Origin: Acidobacteriota bacterium
Lineage (GTDB): Bacteria > Acidobacteriota > Terriglobia > Acidiferrales > UBA7541
DNA length: 64,000 bases
Direction of reading: 5' to 3'
NCBI GenBank assembly: GCA_003223215.1
Contig: QHYH01000104.1
Span: forward strand, 1-64,000
A program made the position numbers and the translations under genes. Shown in pieces: positions 9,725 through 19,222 of this stretch (position 1 is the stretch's first letter; each line of letters starts with the position of its first letter). The notes under the pieces are model-generated. The model saw nothing but the letters and a program-made list of their open reading frames with translations, ran no database searches and was not told where the DNA came from.

Positions 9725-10555
9725 TCAGAAGGTTGGCGGCGTATTGACCCAGATGATCACGGCTTCTTTTTTGCCGGGGTTGTACCAGCGGTGCCCCCGG
9801 TTGCTTTCAAACCAAAAACTCTCGTTCTCGTGGAGGACGTAACATTCTGCTTCATCCAGCCAGATTTCGAGTTCACCCCTCAGCATGTACATCCAGTCTT
9901 CGCCTTGGTGCGTATAGGCGCCGTCGCTGCCGGTTGCAGGCGGGACACGCATCAGCATCGTTTCCAGCATCTTCGTCCCCGTCGAAAGGAGCTCCATGCG
10001 GACTCCTGACTGCGTCTGGATGGATTGACGCTTGTCTGGGCGGACAATGCGGTCAGGCTTCTTCGGAATGTCGTACAGTTCCAAGACCGTGGTGCCGTAG
10101 GCACCGGCCAGCCGGGAAAGAGTCGACACGGATGGTTTCGAGTGCGACAGTTCCACCGAGCTCAGGAAACCAGCCGAAACGCCTGCGCGCTCTGCAGCTT
10201 CGGCCAGACTCAGACCTTGTCTCTTTCGTAGTTTTCGCAACCTGGGTCCGAAATCAGGGATCTTACGACCATCAGTATTGGCCTTCGCGGGGAGACTCTG
10301 GGCCATGGCTTCCTTGATTCCAGGAACGTTGAGCCTCTTAACGTCATGCAGGTACTTGATCCGCTTCAGGACCTCCAGGAGTTCGGGAGTGTACAGCCGA
10401 AATCGCCCTGAACTTCGCGCGGGGCTGACTAGCCCAACGCTTTCCCAAAGGCGAAGAGTGGAAGGGCTTATGCCAAGGATCCGCGCCGTCTGCCCGACTG
10501 TCAGAAAGCGGAGTAGCTGTTTATGGTCTTGCCGTGCAGTCGAGTTTTTCTCCAT
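9725..10555 (-). CDS. MerR-XRE-cupin fusion transcriptional regulator
   Basis: A 276-residue cytoplasmic regulator with three modules: a MerR-type winged helix at about 14-75 (FLTVGQTARILGISPSTLRL, then SSGRFRLYTPELL), an XRE helix-turn-helix at about 103-160 (LRKLRKRQGLSLAEAAERAG, FLSSVELSHSKPSVSTLSRL), and a C-terminal cupin at about 195-270 (HQGEDWMYMLRGELEIWL, FWFESNRGHRWYNP). The cupin probably binds a small effector. The ATG at 10555 is preferred because the upstream in-frame extension looks non-coding and would overlap the divergent gene at 10731. The 175-base gap to that gene probably holds the shared control region. XRE-cupin proteins such as PuuR control polyamine use, which fits the locus at 0-5 kb, but the target here is unproven. 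Confidence 0.8.
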   Translation of the reverse strand: MEKNSTARQDHKQLLRFLTVGQTARILGISPSTLRLWESVGLVSPARSSGRFRLYTPELLEVLKRIKYLHDVKRLNVPGIKEAMAQSLPAKANTDGRKIPDFGPRLRKLRKRQGLSLAEAAERAGVSAGFLSSVELSHSKPSVSTLSRLAGAYGTTVLELYDIPKKPDRIVRPDKRQSIQTQSGVRMELLSTGTKMLETMLMRVPPATGSDGAYTHQGEDWMYMLRGELEIWLDEAECYVLHENESFWFESNRGHRWYNPGKKEAVIIWVNTPPTF

Positions 10556-10730
10556 GGAGTTTCCGTCTGGATTTTGGCGGCATCGCCGCGATCCACTCAC
10601 TCGCCCTGTTTTGATTAGGTTGATGGTACCAATCTTCTGGATTTCGCAACAAGCGTCTGCGCTCTTGAGAACTGGCACAAAGAATGGCTCTAGTTGCAGC
10701 TTGTGGACTCCTGGATGAGAGAGGTGCTGG

Positions 10731-12437
10731 ATGAAGTCTAAATATCTTCGGTTGGCTGTCTTCGTCGTTGTATTTTTGACGATCTCCACTCGCGCTGTGG
10801 CTGATGACGCGGTAGAGCGTGTTTTCTGTAACGCTAAAATCTTTACCGCTGAGCCGGACCACCCCTACGCCGAGGCGGTGGCTATTCGGAACGGCAAAAT
10901 CGTTGCTGTCGGCAGTTGTGCTGAGGTAAAGAAAGCGGCTGGTAAGGATGCTGAATTTGCCGATCTTCACGGGCAATCGTTGCTTCCGGGATTCATCGAC
11001 AGTCATAGCCATTCCGTCCAGGGTGGCCTCTCTCTGATCTCCGCGGATGTCGGCGACAAGGTTCACTCCATGGAGGATTTGGTCGCTTTCGTTGCTGAGG
11101 CGAAGAAGAGCGGGAAAGGAATGCGCGGTAACGTGCTGGCCATCAGTGGCATGCCATTGGCTTTCTGGTCTAGGACGAATGAATTGAACGTGCACTTCAG
11201 TGTGGGAGTGTATGCGGAGGTTCCAGTTTTCCTTTCCGGAAGCGATTATCACACGGGATGGGCCAACCGCGCCTTGCTGCACCGAGCGGGAATCACGGCA
11301 GAGTTCATCAGTCATCTCCCCGAGTCGGAACGCCAGTATTACGGTCTCGGACCGGATCGCGAACCGAATGGTTTTCTCGTTGATGCGGGGCTGAGAAAGG
11401 TTCAGGAAAACTTGCCGGAGCCCACGAAAGAACAGCTTCTCGAAGCTGGCCACGCAGCTCTCCGATACAACCATAGCCTTGGAATAACATCGTGGCTCGA
11501 TCCGCTGGTTGATGAATCCATACTTACAACCTATCGGCAGTTGTCAGAACGCGGGGAGTTGACCGCCCATGTAGTGGCGTTCCCTCAGGTTTTCGCACGC
11601 GAGCCCTCGGAAGAGTTGGCAAGGGTTCAGAGACTACGGGAACAGTTCAAGAACGTGCGTAACCTTGCGGTCTCCGGAGTGAAGATTTTTGCCGATGGCG
11701 TCGTCGAGTTTCCTTCTCAAACGGCGGCTATGTCGAAGCCTTATCGCAATTCCGGAAAGAGCGGAGAATTGTTGTTCGATCCTTCGCGATTCGCGGAACT
11801 GGTGATCGCGGCAGACAAGCAGGGCCTTATCGTTCATGTGCACGCGCTCGGAGATCGGGCGGTAAAGGAATCTCTAAACGGAATCGAAGCCGCGCACAAG
11901 GCGAATGGCAACAGCGGCCTGCCCCACACGCTAACGCATGTTCAGTTTGCTGATCCAGAGGATTTCCCTCGTTTTCACCAGCTTGGCGTTGTCGCTGCCT
12001 TGCAGCTTCTTTGGGCCAGCGCGGAGCCGGATACCATTGAGCTTGTAAAACCCCATCTCGATCCTTCCTTATATCAGTGGCAATATCCGGCCCGGTCTTT
12101 GTTGGACAATGGCGCAATAATCTCCGGAGCGAGCGACTGGCCGGTGTCAAGCGCAAATGTGTTTCTGGCAATGTATCAGGCAGAAACGCGCAAAGGCCCC
12201 GAAGGCGTCCTGGACGCCTCTCAACGAGTGCCTCGCGAAGCGATGCTCTACGCCTACACGCGGAATTCCGCGCGGGCGATGAACGAACAAGACATCATTG
12301 GCTCCGTGACACCCGGCAAGCAAGCAGATCTTGTTCTCCTTGATCGGGACGTCCTCACGGTCCCAGCGGAAGAGCTCAAAGACACCAAAGTCATATGGAC
12401 GATGGTGGGCGGAAAGACCGTCTATCACAGCAACTAG
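10731..12437 (+). CDS. secreted amidohydrolase, YtcJ type (amidohydrolase 3 family)
   Basis: Zinc-dependent hydrolase of 568 residues with a Sec signal (about 1-25). Diagnostic segments: NAKIFTAEPDHPYAEAVAIR, metal-ligand DSHSHS, VHVHALGDRAVKESL, LTHVQFADPEDF, and SGASDWPVSS with the late metal-site Asp. The C-terminal strand that rejoins the small beta domain is present (PGKQADLVLLDRDVLTVP), so the protein is full length. GAGAGG precedes the ATG. Substrate unknown; family members cleave N-acyl or cyclic amide bonds. It is divergent from the MerR-XRE-cupin regulator and convergent with a truncated relative at 12543. Confidence 0.85.
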   Translation: MKSKYLRLAVFVVVFLTISTRAVADDAVERVFCNAKIFTAEPDHPYAEAVAIRNGKIVAVGSCAEVKKAAGKDAEFADLHGQSLLPGFIDSHSHSVQGGLSLISADVGDKVHSMEDLVAFVAEAKKSGKGMRGNVLAISGMPLAFWSRTNELNVHFSVGVYAEVPVFLSGSDYHTGWANRALLHRAGITAEFISHLPESERQYYGLGPDREPNGFLVDAGLRKVQENLPEPTKEQLLEAGHAALRYNHSLGITSWLDPLVDESILTTYRQLSERGELTAHVVAFPQVFAREPSEELARVQRLREQFKNVRNLAVSGVKIFADGVVEFPSQTAAMSKPYRNSGKSGELLFDPSRFAELVIAADKQGLIVHVHALGDRAVKESLNGIEAAHKANGNSGLPHTLTHVQFADPEDFPRFHQLGVVAALQLLWASAEPDTIELVKPHLDPSLYQWQYPARSLLDNGAIISGASDWPVSSANVFLAMYQAETRKGPEGVLDASQRVPREAMLYAYTRNSARAMNEQDIIGSVTPGKQADLVLLDRDVLTVPAEELKDTKVIWTMVGGKTVYHSN

Positions 12438-12542
12438 GTGAGTTATGGGACCTTAGTTGGGTAAGAAGGACGATTGGTTTTTGGGGGCGATAATCTCTTC
12501 CGTTCAAGAAGAACGGTGCGGAGACGAACGAGCATGCTGGGT

Positions 12543-13397
12543 TCACGCCGTGTAGACAGTCGAGCCGCCCACAACCGTGCGGACGATTTCGATGTCCTTG
12601 ATTTTGTCTTGGTCCACCGTGTGAGGGTCGTCTGCGAGGACAACGAAGTCTGCTAATTTCCCGGAAGTAATGGATCCTTTGATCGCTTCCTCATGTGAGT
12701 TATAGGCGCCGTTAATTGTGTTGATCCGCAGCGCCTCTTCTACGCTGATCCGCTGGTTGGCTCCCCAAGTCTGTCCGTTCCATCCAGTCCGCGTGACCAT
12801 TCCTTGGACTCCCATCCGCGGGTCAAAGGGTCCCGGGCTGAAGTCCGAGCCCGCAGCTGCTGGGACCCCTGCGTCGAGGAAACTCCGGAATGCCATGCAG
12901 CGTTTCATGAGGTCTTCGCCGTAAAAATGAAACTTGTCAGTGTTGTAGTAGGCGTAGGACGTGAACACCGCAGGAACTACGCCGGCAGCCTTGATACGCC
13001 GGAGCAGATCGTCGTTAATCAATGTGCAATGGGTGATCTTTGGGCGAGCGTCAGATCGTGGAAACAGCTGCTGTGCCCGCTCGACCGCTGTGAGGACCAT
13101 ATTGATGGCGACATCCCCATTCGCGTGGCAATTAACCTGAATACCACCCCGATGCACTCGCTCGACCCAAGCGTTGAGGTCGTTCTGGGTCTCGATGATG
13201 TTGCCTTGATATGGCGGCTCGACTCCAGGGTACGTCTTGTTCAGCGCCATGGTGCGCTCAGAGAACGATCCATCCGCAGTGTGCTCTGAAGTGGCTCCGA
13301 AACGGATCCACTCATCCCCTAAGCCCGTCGCGATGCCGCTAGCAATCATCGCGTCCAGCACATTACCCGTTGCCTCATAGCTAAAGGAACGCCGCAA
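12543..13397 (-). pseudogene. C-terminal half of a second YtcJ-type amidohydrolase
   Basis: The 284 readable residues correspond to the second half of an amidohydrolase-3 protein: GNVLDAMIASGIATGLGDEW, GGIQVNCHANGDVAINMVL, ITHCTLINDDLLRRI, AAGSDFSPGPFDP, and GKLADFVVLADDPHTV. The N-terminal half, with the first metal-ligand pair HxH, is absent. The frame stays open upstream to about 13464 but has only TTG as start and no family sequence there. Relatives are about 550-600 residues, so this is a 5'-truncated gene. It converges with the intact homologue at 10731 without being an exact duplicate of it. Confidence 0.75.
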
Positions 13398-13464
13398 AAG
13401 TCCGCTTAGGTATGCCGATTTACGCGATCGGAGACCTAGTTGTACACACGGTGCTTCTCAGAGC

Positions 13465-13680
13465 GCCTTCATCTGTGCCATGATTCAGGGTAAGAGGGCA
13501 TGTCCGGCTTTTTTGCTAAGGATGCAAACCAGACGGGGAACAACCTGAAAGCTCCGCGACCCTAGCAGGTCATCCCGGGAATCAGTTGAGAACTACCGGC
13601 CCGTGCAAGGAAGCAAACTCGCTGCAAGACAATCTGCCAATTGACTGGTCACGCATTTGGCCTGCGAGATGAGGCTAGAA
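13465..13680 (+). other. gene-free leader upstream of the kinase-regulator pair
   Basis: Roughly 215 bases with a short GACC/GGTC stem near 13558-13571 and GCAAACC near 13525. A riboswitch was considered but no known class fits convincingly. Promoter not identified. Confidence 0.2.
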
Positions 13681-15645
13681 ATGAAAATTTCTCTCGGTTC
13701 CAAAAGCAGCCCGCTGGGAGCCGCGTATGCCAAGAGATCGCCCATATATCAAATAGCTGCTTTGTCTGGCATGGCGCTGCTGTTGGTGGTCGTTGCAACC
13801 CTGCAATACAAGTCGGCCACACAGCTGAGTGCTGCTACAGAGGTCCGCCTGGGGAACAATCTGCAGTTATTGATGACGGGATGGCATCGTGATCTCTACG
13901 ACGAGTTGTCGGCCGGCTGCATCGCCATGCAGGTCGGACCCGACTCCGGTGCACACGACGCCTGGAACGACTACCTGCAACGCTATGCAGAATGGAGCCG
14001 GGACGGGGCGACCAGTCAATTCGCTGGAGCTGCATCTGCAAGTTCTGAAGTGGTTCGGGAGGTCTATGATTGGCAAACCAGCTCACCTGGAAAGCCTGAA
14101 CTGTTACGCCTTAATCCCAAGGCCAAGACCTTGGATAGTGTCAGCGTGCCGCCAGAACTGGAAACCTTGTTGGCTCGGCTACAGGCGAATTCATCGAACG
14201 TCCAGATGGCTATGAGCGCTTGGGAATTTCGCGGTTCCTCGGAGAGAACGCTCGCGACGAACAACAATCGGACACACGCTCCCGTATTGAGCAGCAATGC
14301 GTTGGCCGGGTGGCAGCTTGACGAGGAGATCCCGGCTCTCGTTCATCCCATCGTTCACCACGCCAACCCGTTCAATTCTCAAACTCCTGTCGATCGCGTC
14401 GCGGTTGATTGGCTTGTAGTTGCTTTCAATCTTGAGGTGATCCGGAACCGGATCCTTCCCGAGTTGGCGAATGGGCACTTTGGAGGCCCGGACGGGCTGG
14501 AATACAAGCTGGCAGTTGTGGCCCTCGGCAGAAAGCCCAGATTTATTTATTCTTCTGACCCGACACTCAGGGTCGATGATGTCGGGACTTTCGACTCCAT
14601 CATGGATATCTTTGGCTCCTCATCTAACGATGTGCAGGGCGAGCTCTGGCAGACGCTTAGACACAGGGGGAACCTAGCGGGCCAGGACTGGCGCAACTTC
14701 TCGGCTCCGCGGTGGTTTCCAGTAATTCAATACGGTCCTGTTGACAAGCCTTGGGTATTAGTCTTGCAACATCGAACTGCGCCGGTTACCAAGATTGCTA
14801 GGAGCGCGTGGCGGCGCGACGTTCTGACCGGTGGTTTTGCCCTGGTTTTGCTTGCTGCCAACATTGGCTTGGTCTTGTCTGCCAGTATCAGGGCACAGAA
14901 ACTTGCTACCGCGCAACTGGAGTTTGTGGCGTCAGTTTCCCATGAATTGCTGACGCCACTGTCCGCTATTTATTGTAGCGGGCAGAATGCCAAGGATGGG
15001 CTGCTGCAGACAAAAGCTGATTTGGCGGCCCATGGATCCATTGTCACGAGCCAGGCTCGTCAACTTATTGATCTAGTAAAACAGAATCTGCATTTTGCGG
15101 CGACGGAAAGCGGGACGAATCGTTATACCATGCGCCCTGTGCAAGTCTCAGAAATACTCCACGATGTTCGCCATAGCATTGGAATGCTGATTGAAGAGAG
15201 TGGGTCCAGTATTGAGTACGCAGTACCTGCGGGGTTGCCGAACGTCACGGGTGATTTGTCCGTCCTTACTCAGTGCCTGCGGAATTTGGTTACGAACGCA
15301 ATTAAATACAGTGGGAGAAATAGCCGCGTCCATATCTCCGCGTCGCTCCACGAGGTGAAAAACGATTCGCGGGAGGTCCGCATCAGCGTGCAGGATCACG
15401 GGCCTGGCATTAACAGTGCAGAGTTGCGCCATATCTTCGAGCCCTTTTATCGTAGTCCAAGGGCTGTAAGGGCTCAGATACACGGAACCGGTTTAGGACT
15501 GACCGTAGCCGCCCGTATGGCAGAAGCAATGGGAGGAAGACTGTCTGTCACGAGTGAAGTGGGCGTGGGGAGCACCTTCACGCTGCACCTACCGCTCCAG
15601 AATGCGGTTGCCAAAATGCCTGCCTGTCTCCCGGAAGGGACCTAG
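13681..15645 (+). CDS. membrane sensor histidine kinase
   Basis: Sensor of a two-component system, 654 residues. A first membrane helix lies at about 23-42, followed by a roughly 340-residue extracytoplasmic sensor region without a recognised domain, and a second helix at about 380-402. The HisKA segment contains ASVSHELLTPLSAIY with the phospho-accepting His at about 421. The ATPase domain has the N box (LRNLVTNAIKYSG), G1 (DHGPGI) and G2 (GTGLGLTVAARM). The ATG at 13681 is chosen because the membrane helix then sits at a normal distance; in-frame ATGs at 13657 and 13669 are possible. The response regulator follows 10 bases downstream. Confidence 0.88.
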   Translation: MKISLGSKSSPLGAAYAKRSPIYQIAALSGMALLLVVVATLQYKSATQLSAATEVRLGNNLQLLMTGWHRDLYDELSAGCIAMQVGPDSGAHDAWNDYLQRYAEWSRDGATSQFAGAASASSEVVREVYDWQTSSPGKPELLRLNPKAKTLDSVSVPPELETLLARLQANSSNVQMAMSAWEFRGSSERTLATNNNRTHAPVLSSNALAGWQLDEEIPALVHPIVHHANPFNSQTPVDRVAVDWLVVAFNLEVIRNRILPELANGHFGGPDGLEYKLAVVALGRKPRFIYSSDPTLRVDDVGTFDSIMDIFGSSSNDVQGELWQTLRHRGNLAGQDWRNFSAPRWFPVIQYGPVDKPWVLVLQHRTAPVTKIARSAWRRDVLTGGFALVLLAANIGLVLSASIRAQKLATAQLEFVASVSHELLTPLSAIYCSGQNAKDGLLQTKADLAAHGSIVTSQARQLIDLVKQNLHFAATESGTNRYTMRPVQVSEILHDVRHSIGMLIEESGSSIEYAVPAGLPNVTGDLSVLTQCLRNLVTNAIKYSGRNSRVHISASLHEVKNDSREVRISVQDHGPGINSAELRHIFEPFYRSPRAVRAQIHGTGLGLTVAARMAEAMGGRLSVTSEVGVGSTFTLHLPLQNAVAKMPACLPEGT

Positions 15646-15655
15646 GAGTGCGGAA

Positions 15656-16351
15656 ATGAACGAACATATATTGTTGGTCGAAGACGAACAAGCATTGAGA
15701 ACTGCACTTGAAATTCGACTTCGTGCGGAAGGCTACGTTCTGGATACCGCCGTTGATGGCGAGGAAGCACTGCGGAAAGCGACTAATATGCCCTTTGACT
15801 TGATCGTTCTCGACGTCATGCTGCCTGTTCGCAACGGATTCGAGGTTTGCCGGGAGGTTCGCCAACAGGGAATGGCGACTCCCATCCTGATGTTGACCGT
15901 CCGCGACAAGCTCGTTGACAAGGTTGTGGGGCTCAACCTGGGAGCTGACGACTACATGACGAAACCGTTCGAGTCTGAGGAACTCATTGCCCGCATCCAG
16001 GCGCTGCTAAGACGAGTGCCAATTCTTACCGGACAGGGAGTGTACGAATTTAGTTCCATCCACGTGAACGTTCCGCGGCGAGAAATAACTAGGGACGGAA
16101 AACCGGTTGATCTGACCCGCCGTGAATTCCAGCTCCTTTGCTATTTGATGGAACGCAGGGGAACTCCTGTTCATCGGCGCGAACTCTTGCGGTCGATTTG
16201 GGGATATGACACGGACGCGTACACTCGCACAATTGATACGCATGTTGCCAGTTTGCGTCGAAAACTGGAGGAAGATCCCGGCCGACCACAGCTTATCGTT
16301 ACCATCCCTAACGTCGGTTACAAGTTCCAGGGATCAAGCTCCAATTCGTGA
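15656..16351 (+). CDS. OmpR/PhoB-family response regulator
   Basis: DNA-binding partner of the kinase encoded just upstream, 231 residues. The receiver domain shows the acidic pair (VEDE), the phospho-acceptor Asp53 (LIVLDVMLP), a T/S position (MLTVRDK) and the conserved Lys (YMTKPFESEE). The C-terminal winged helix carries DLTRREFQLLCYLMERRGTP and the recognition region TIDTHVASLRRKLEEDP with VGYKF at the end. AGGAG lies 8 bases before the ATG. Targets unknown; the Crp/Fnr gene and copper-oxidase operon downstream are candidates by proximity only. Confidence 0.9.
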   Translation: MNEHILLVEDEQALRTALEIRLRAEGYVLDTAVDGEEALRKATNMPFDLIVLDVMLPVRNGFEVCREVRQQGMATPILMLTVRDKLVDKVVGLNLGADDYMTKPFESEELIARIQALLRRVPILTGQGVYEFSSIHVNVPRREITRDGKPVDLTRREFQLLCYLMERRGTPVHRRELLRSIWGYDTDAYTRTIDTHVASLRRKLEEDPGRPQLIVTIPNVGYKFQGSSSNS

Positions 16352-16689
16352 AGCACACCTGCCGCTGACTCAAGCTCACCCTTTGCGTCAACTCCCAAGC
16401 AATCTTCAGGACTTCGCCACGCCTACGCACTGCTCTGAGCAGCTTGATCCGTTAGCATGTCGCGGCAATTCAGATACATTTCGCGCGCACGTAAAGTAAC
16501 TTCACATCTCACCTTAAATACAGATTCTTTGTGAATACTCGCGCTTCCCGCGATTGCTTTGCTTTGTCGCAATCACAGACCGTTCCTTGCTCGCTAACCT
16601 CGGAACCATTGCACGCCGGGTGTTTCGGCAAGCGAAAACAGCAGCAAGACGCAAAGTGGTCTTAACCGGTTGTGTTTGGAGAACCAACG
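16352..16689 (+). other. intergenic region before the Crp/Fnr gene
   Basis: No gene seen in 338 bases. An inverted repeat GATTGC-N11-GCAATC occupies 16552-16574, about 115 bases before the start codon, and might be an operator or part of a hairpin. No canonical Fnr box (TTGAT-N4-ATCAA) was found. Confidence 0.25.
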
Positions 16690-17433
16690 ATGCTCGACAC
16701 AGTTGAAAAACAGCAAGTCTTAGAGGCTTCCGAGTTTTTTGCGGACGTCCCGGCTTTCCTTCGCGAATCAATCCTGTCTAGCGCACGTCTGCGAAGTTTC
16801 GCGTGCCGGGATCTGATGTTCGTCGTCGATGGCCCCAGGAACGAAACACTCTTGCTGATGAAAGGTTGCGCAAAGATTGCGCAGTTCACGAAGGACGGTA
16901 AGGAAATCGCGCTTCGGCTCGCGGTTCCCGGTGAATTGGTCAGCGAGCTGGGTTCGAGACCCGGGAGTCTGCACTCGACGACGGCCCTGGCGCTCTTTGA
17001 ATGCGAGGCGCTTGCCTGGCCCACCGAGACCTTTGACGCTTTGTTGCGTTTTCCCATCCTGCAACGCAACGTGGAAAACATTCTCCGGCGGCGCATCAAG
17101 GAGATGGAAGACCGCATCTGTCGCGTCACCAACCAAGGGGCCGAACACCGCGTGGCTTCCGAATTGGTTCGCTTGTCGAAGTTAATGGGTCAGAAGGTGA
17201 ACAATCACGTCGAAATCATGATCCCGCAGGAAACGCTTGGGCAGATGACGGCAATGAATTTGTTCACTGTGAACAGGACTCTCAGGGGCTTGGAAAATCA
17301 AGGGCTGGTGAAAATCCGCAGAATGTGCATCGAAATTCACGATTCTCCGGGCCTCTCCGGGTTGCTTATGCCCCTTTTCCTCCAAGCAAGAAGCTGTCCC
17401 CAGGGTTTGGTGGCGGAGCCAAGGTTGCAGTAA
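16690..17433 (+). CDS. Crp/Fnr-family transcriptional regulator
   Basis: Regulator of 247 residues: a cyclic-nucleotide-binding-like beta-roll at about 15-125 (LLLMKGCAKIAQFTKDGKEI, LRLAVPGELVSELG) and a Crp-type helix-turn-helix at about 150-220 (PQETLGQMTAMNLFTVNRTL, LENQGLVKIRR). The N-terminal cysteine cluster of oxygen-sensing Fnr is not present, so the signal is unknown. GGAG upstream supports the ATG at 16690 rather than the GTG at 16672. The copper-oxidase operon starts 117 bases downstream on the same strand, making this protein its likeliest local regulator (inference). Confidence 0.85.
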   Translation: MLDTVEKQQVLEASEFFADVPAFLRESILSSARLRSFACRDLMFVVDGPRNETLLLMKGCAKIAQFTKDGKEIALRLAVPGELVSELGSRPGSLHSTTALALFECEALAWPTETFDALLRFPILQRNVENILRRRIKEMEDRICRVTNQGAEHRVASELVRLSKLMGQKVNNHVEIMIPQETLGQMTAMNLFTVNRTLRGLENQGLVKIRRMCIEIHDSPGLSGLLMPLFLQARSCPQGLVAEPRLQ

Positions 17434-17512
17434 CAGTGCAGTCGAGCTTTTGGAGTATCGCTGGGGCACGAGCTTTGATCCAGCAAGCTTTGCCGCAGCT
17501 GGGAAAACACGC

Positions 17513-17531
17513 TCGCCGCCGCTGGCGGCGA
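17513..17531 (+). promoter_or_regulatory. hairpin just ahead of the copper-oxidase operon
   Basis: TCGCCGCC and GGCGGCGA form an 8-bp perfect stem with a 3-base loop, ending a few bases before the strong GGAGG site of the gene at 17551. It could limit ribosome access or protect the 5' end of the mRNA. TTGATCCAGCAAG at about 17475-17487 resembles a half Fnr site. Confidence 0.35.
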
Positions 17532-17550
17532 CAAGGAAGAAGGAGGACAC

Positions 17551-19212
17551 ATGGCAAGTAGGAAGTTAGGAGCGTTATTGGTACTGGTGGGGCTGGCGCT
17601 AATTGCGGCACGGCCCGCAAACGCGCAGTCATTCCAAGTGCAGTGTCCGACGAGTACGATCACTCACCCAACGGCAGCCAATTCCGAGCCTGCGTACACG
17701 GGTGCAACGACATTTGCAACGGGCGCTGGTGGATATCTGACGCCGGCGTCACACGTGAATGGTGCAATCAAGTGCCAACAGATTTCCGGTGGCGACGGTT
17801 TCGCGACGATGGGCGATGGCACGCAGACTTACCTGTTTGCCTTCGGTCCTTTGTCCGGACTGCAGGACATGGCGAACGGCTTGCCCGGCACCGAGTTCCC
17901 GAGCGTGTTCAATGTCCCCTATGGGGGAACGTTTAAGCCCGGTGATCCGGCCACGGCTGATGGGGCGAGCAGCATCGGTCCAAACCCTCTGTCGGGGTTT
18001 GGGTACAACGGCGCGGTGGGGCTGGCTCCTGACCGGGATTGTCTAGCTGACCCGACCTGTGCCGCAACTATCCCGGCCTCTGGCATCAATGGGCATGTCG
18101 ACACGCGCCCAATCATGGATGTTGGCGTCATGAATGGCAACATTCCGGCGCCTCTGATGGTCATTGATGAGGATGACGAGTTCTTCCTTACGCTGACGAA
18201 CGTCGGCCAGGTTATGCGCCCTGACTTGTTCGAACAGCATACGGTTCACTTCCACGGCTATCCCAACGCTTCGGCGTTCTACGACGGCGTCCCGGACGCT
18301 TCGGTGGCCATTAACATCGGCGGCAGCTTCACTTATTACTATCTCGCGCCGGATGCCGGAACTTACTTCTGGCACTGCCATATCACCCCTCCCGAACACT
18401 TGCAGATGGGCATGGTCGGCCAAATTTATGTGCGGCCACGGCAGAATCGGTGGTCAGGTGACCTTTACTCAGGACTCACAGCGCAGCAGGGCGACTTGCG
18501 CACGAAATGCGACTCCACAGACATCCTGTGTAGCAACCCCCTGCCAGCAGTCAACACTGGTGCCTCTGGCGGCGGTACCTACGCCTATAACGATGGTGAC
18601 GGCACTACGCGCTACGATGTCGAATATCCGATCCAGATTCACGGTTTTGACCCCAATTTCCATTTTGTCGGTATGACTTTCAACCCAGAGGCGTTTACGG
18701 ACATGAAGGACAAGTATTTCCTGCTCAACGGGCGGAGCTACCCGGACACGGTTACCCCCGGCCCCTTGGCCACGCAGTCGACGGACGGCTCATTGCACTA
18801 CTCGCAGCCGCTGCCCGCGATCATCAACATTCCGGCTGGCGGTAGGGCGCTCTTGCGCATTGCCGACCTGGACGTTACGGAATATCAGACGTTGGCGTCG
18901 CTCGGAATTCCGATGACGGTGGTCGGCTACAACGCCAAGCTCTTGCGCGATCAATCGGGAAATAACCTCTACTACAACACCAACTCGATCACGCTGGCGG
19001 GCGGCGAATCGCTCGACGTGATTCTGGATGCGTGTGCGGTTCGTGCCAGTGATGGTAGCTGCACGACATTAATGGCCACGGGGACTTATTACCTCTACAC
19101 CCCCAATCTCGACCACCTGTCCAACGATGCCGAGAACTTCGGTGGCCTGATGACCGAGGTCCACGTCTGCAACAGTGTCGTTGGTACCACCTTTGGTAAT
19201 ACCTGCAACTAG
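17551..19212 (+). CDS. secreted multicopper oxidase-like protein, first half-type (HxHG and HCH motifs)
   Basis: Exported protein of 553 residues with a Sec signal at 1-26. A cupredoxin domain spans about 185-305. It carries HTVHFHGYP at 230-238 and, close after, HCHITPPEHLQMGM at 275-288, whose HCH, His283 and Met resemble the type-1/type-3 copper motif that usually lies at the C-terminus of laccases. A second cupredoxin-like domain follows (FLLNGRSYPDTVTPG, IPAGGRALLRI) without copper histidines. The motif order resembles MofA/OmpB/MnxG-type oxidases as I recall them. The HxxHxH set is missing and is found instead in the next gene, 10 bases downstream. Strong GGAGG before the ATG. Substrate unknown; metal or organic oxidation are both possible. 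Confidence 0.8.
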   Translation: MASRKLGALLVLVGLALIAARPANAQSFQVQCPTSTITHPTAANSEPAYTGATTFATGAGGYLTPASHVNGAIKCQQISGGDGFATMGDGTQTYLFAFGPLSGLQDMANGLPGTEFPSVFNVPYGGTFKPGDPATADGASSIGPNPLSGFGYNGAVGLAPDRDCLADPTCAATIPASGINGHVDTRPIMDVGVMNGNIPAPLMVIDEDDEFFLTLTNVGQVMRPDLFEQHTVHFHGYPNASAFYDGVPDASVAINIGGSFTYYYLAPDAGTYFWHCHITPPEHLQMGMVGQIYVRPRQNRWSGDLYSGLTAQQGDLRTKCDSTDILCSNPLPAVNTGASGGGTYAYNDGDGTTRYDVEYPIQIHGFDPNFHFVGMTFNPEAFTDMKDKYFLLNGRSYPDTVTPGPLATQSTDGSLHYSQPLPAIINIPAGGRALLRIADLDVTEYQTLASLGIPMTVVGYNAKLLRDQSGNNLYYNTNSITLAGGESLDVILDACAVRASDGSCTTLMATGTYYLYTPNLDHLSNDAENFGGLMTEVHVCNSVVGTTFGNTCN

Positions 19213-19222
19213 GAGAGCGGAA

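Noticed and set aside
13520-13600. Possible c-di-GMP-I riboswitch (GCAAACC, later GCGACC)
   Set aside because: The second conserved arm and tetraloop-receptor features are absent; similarity is too short.
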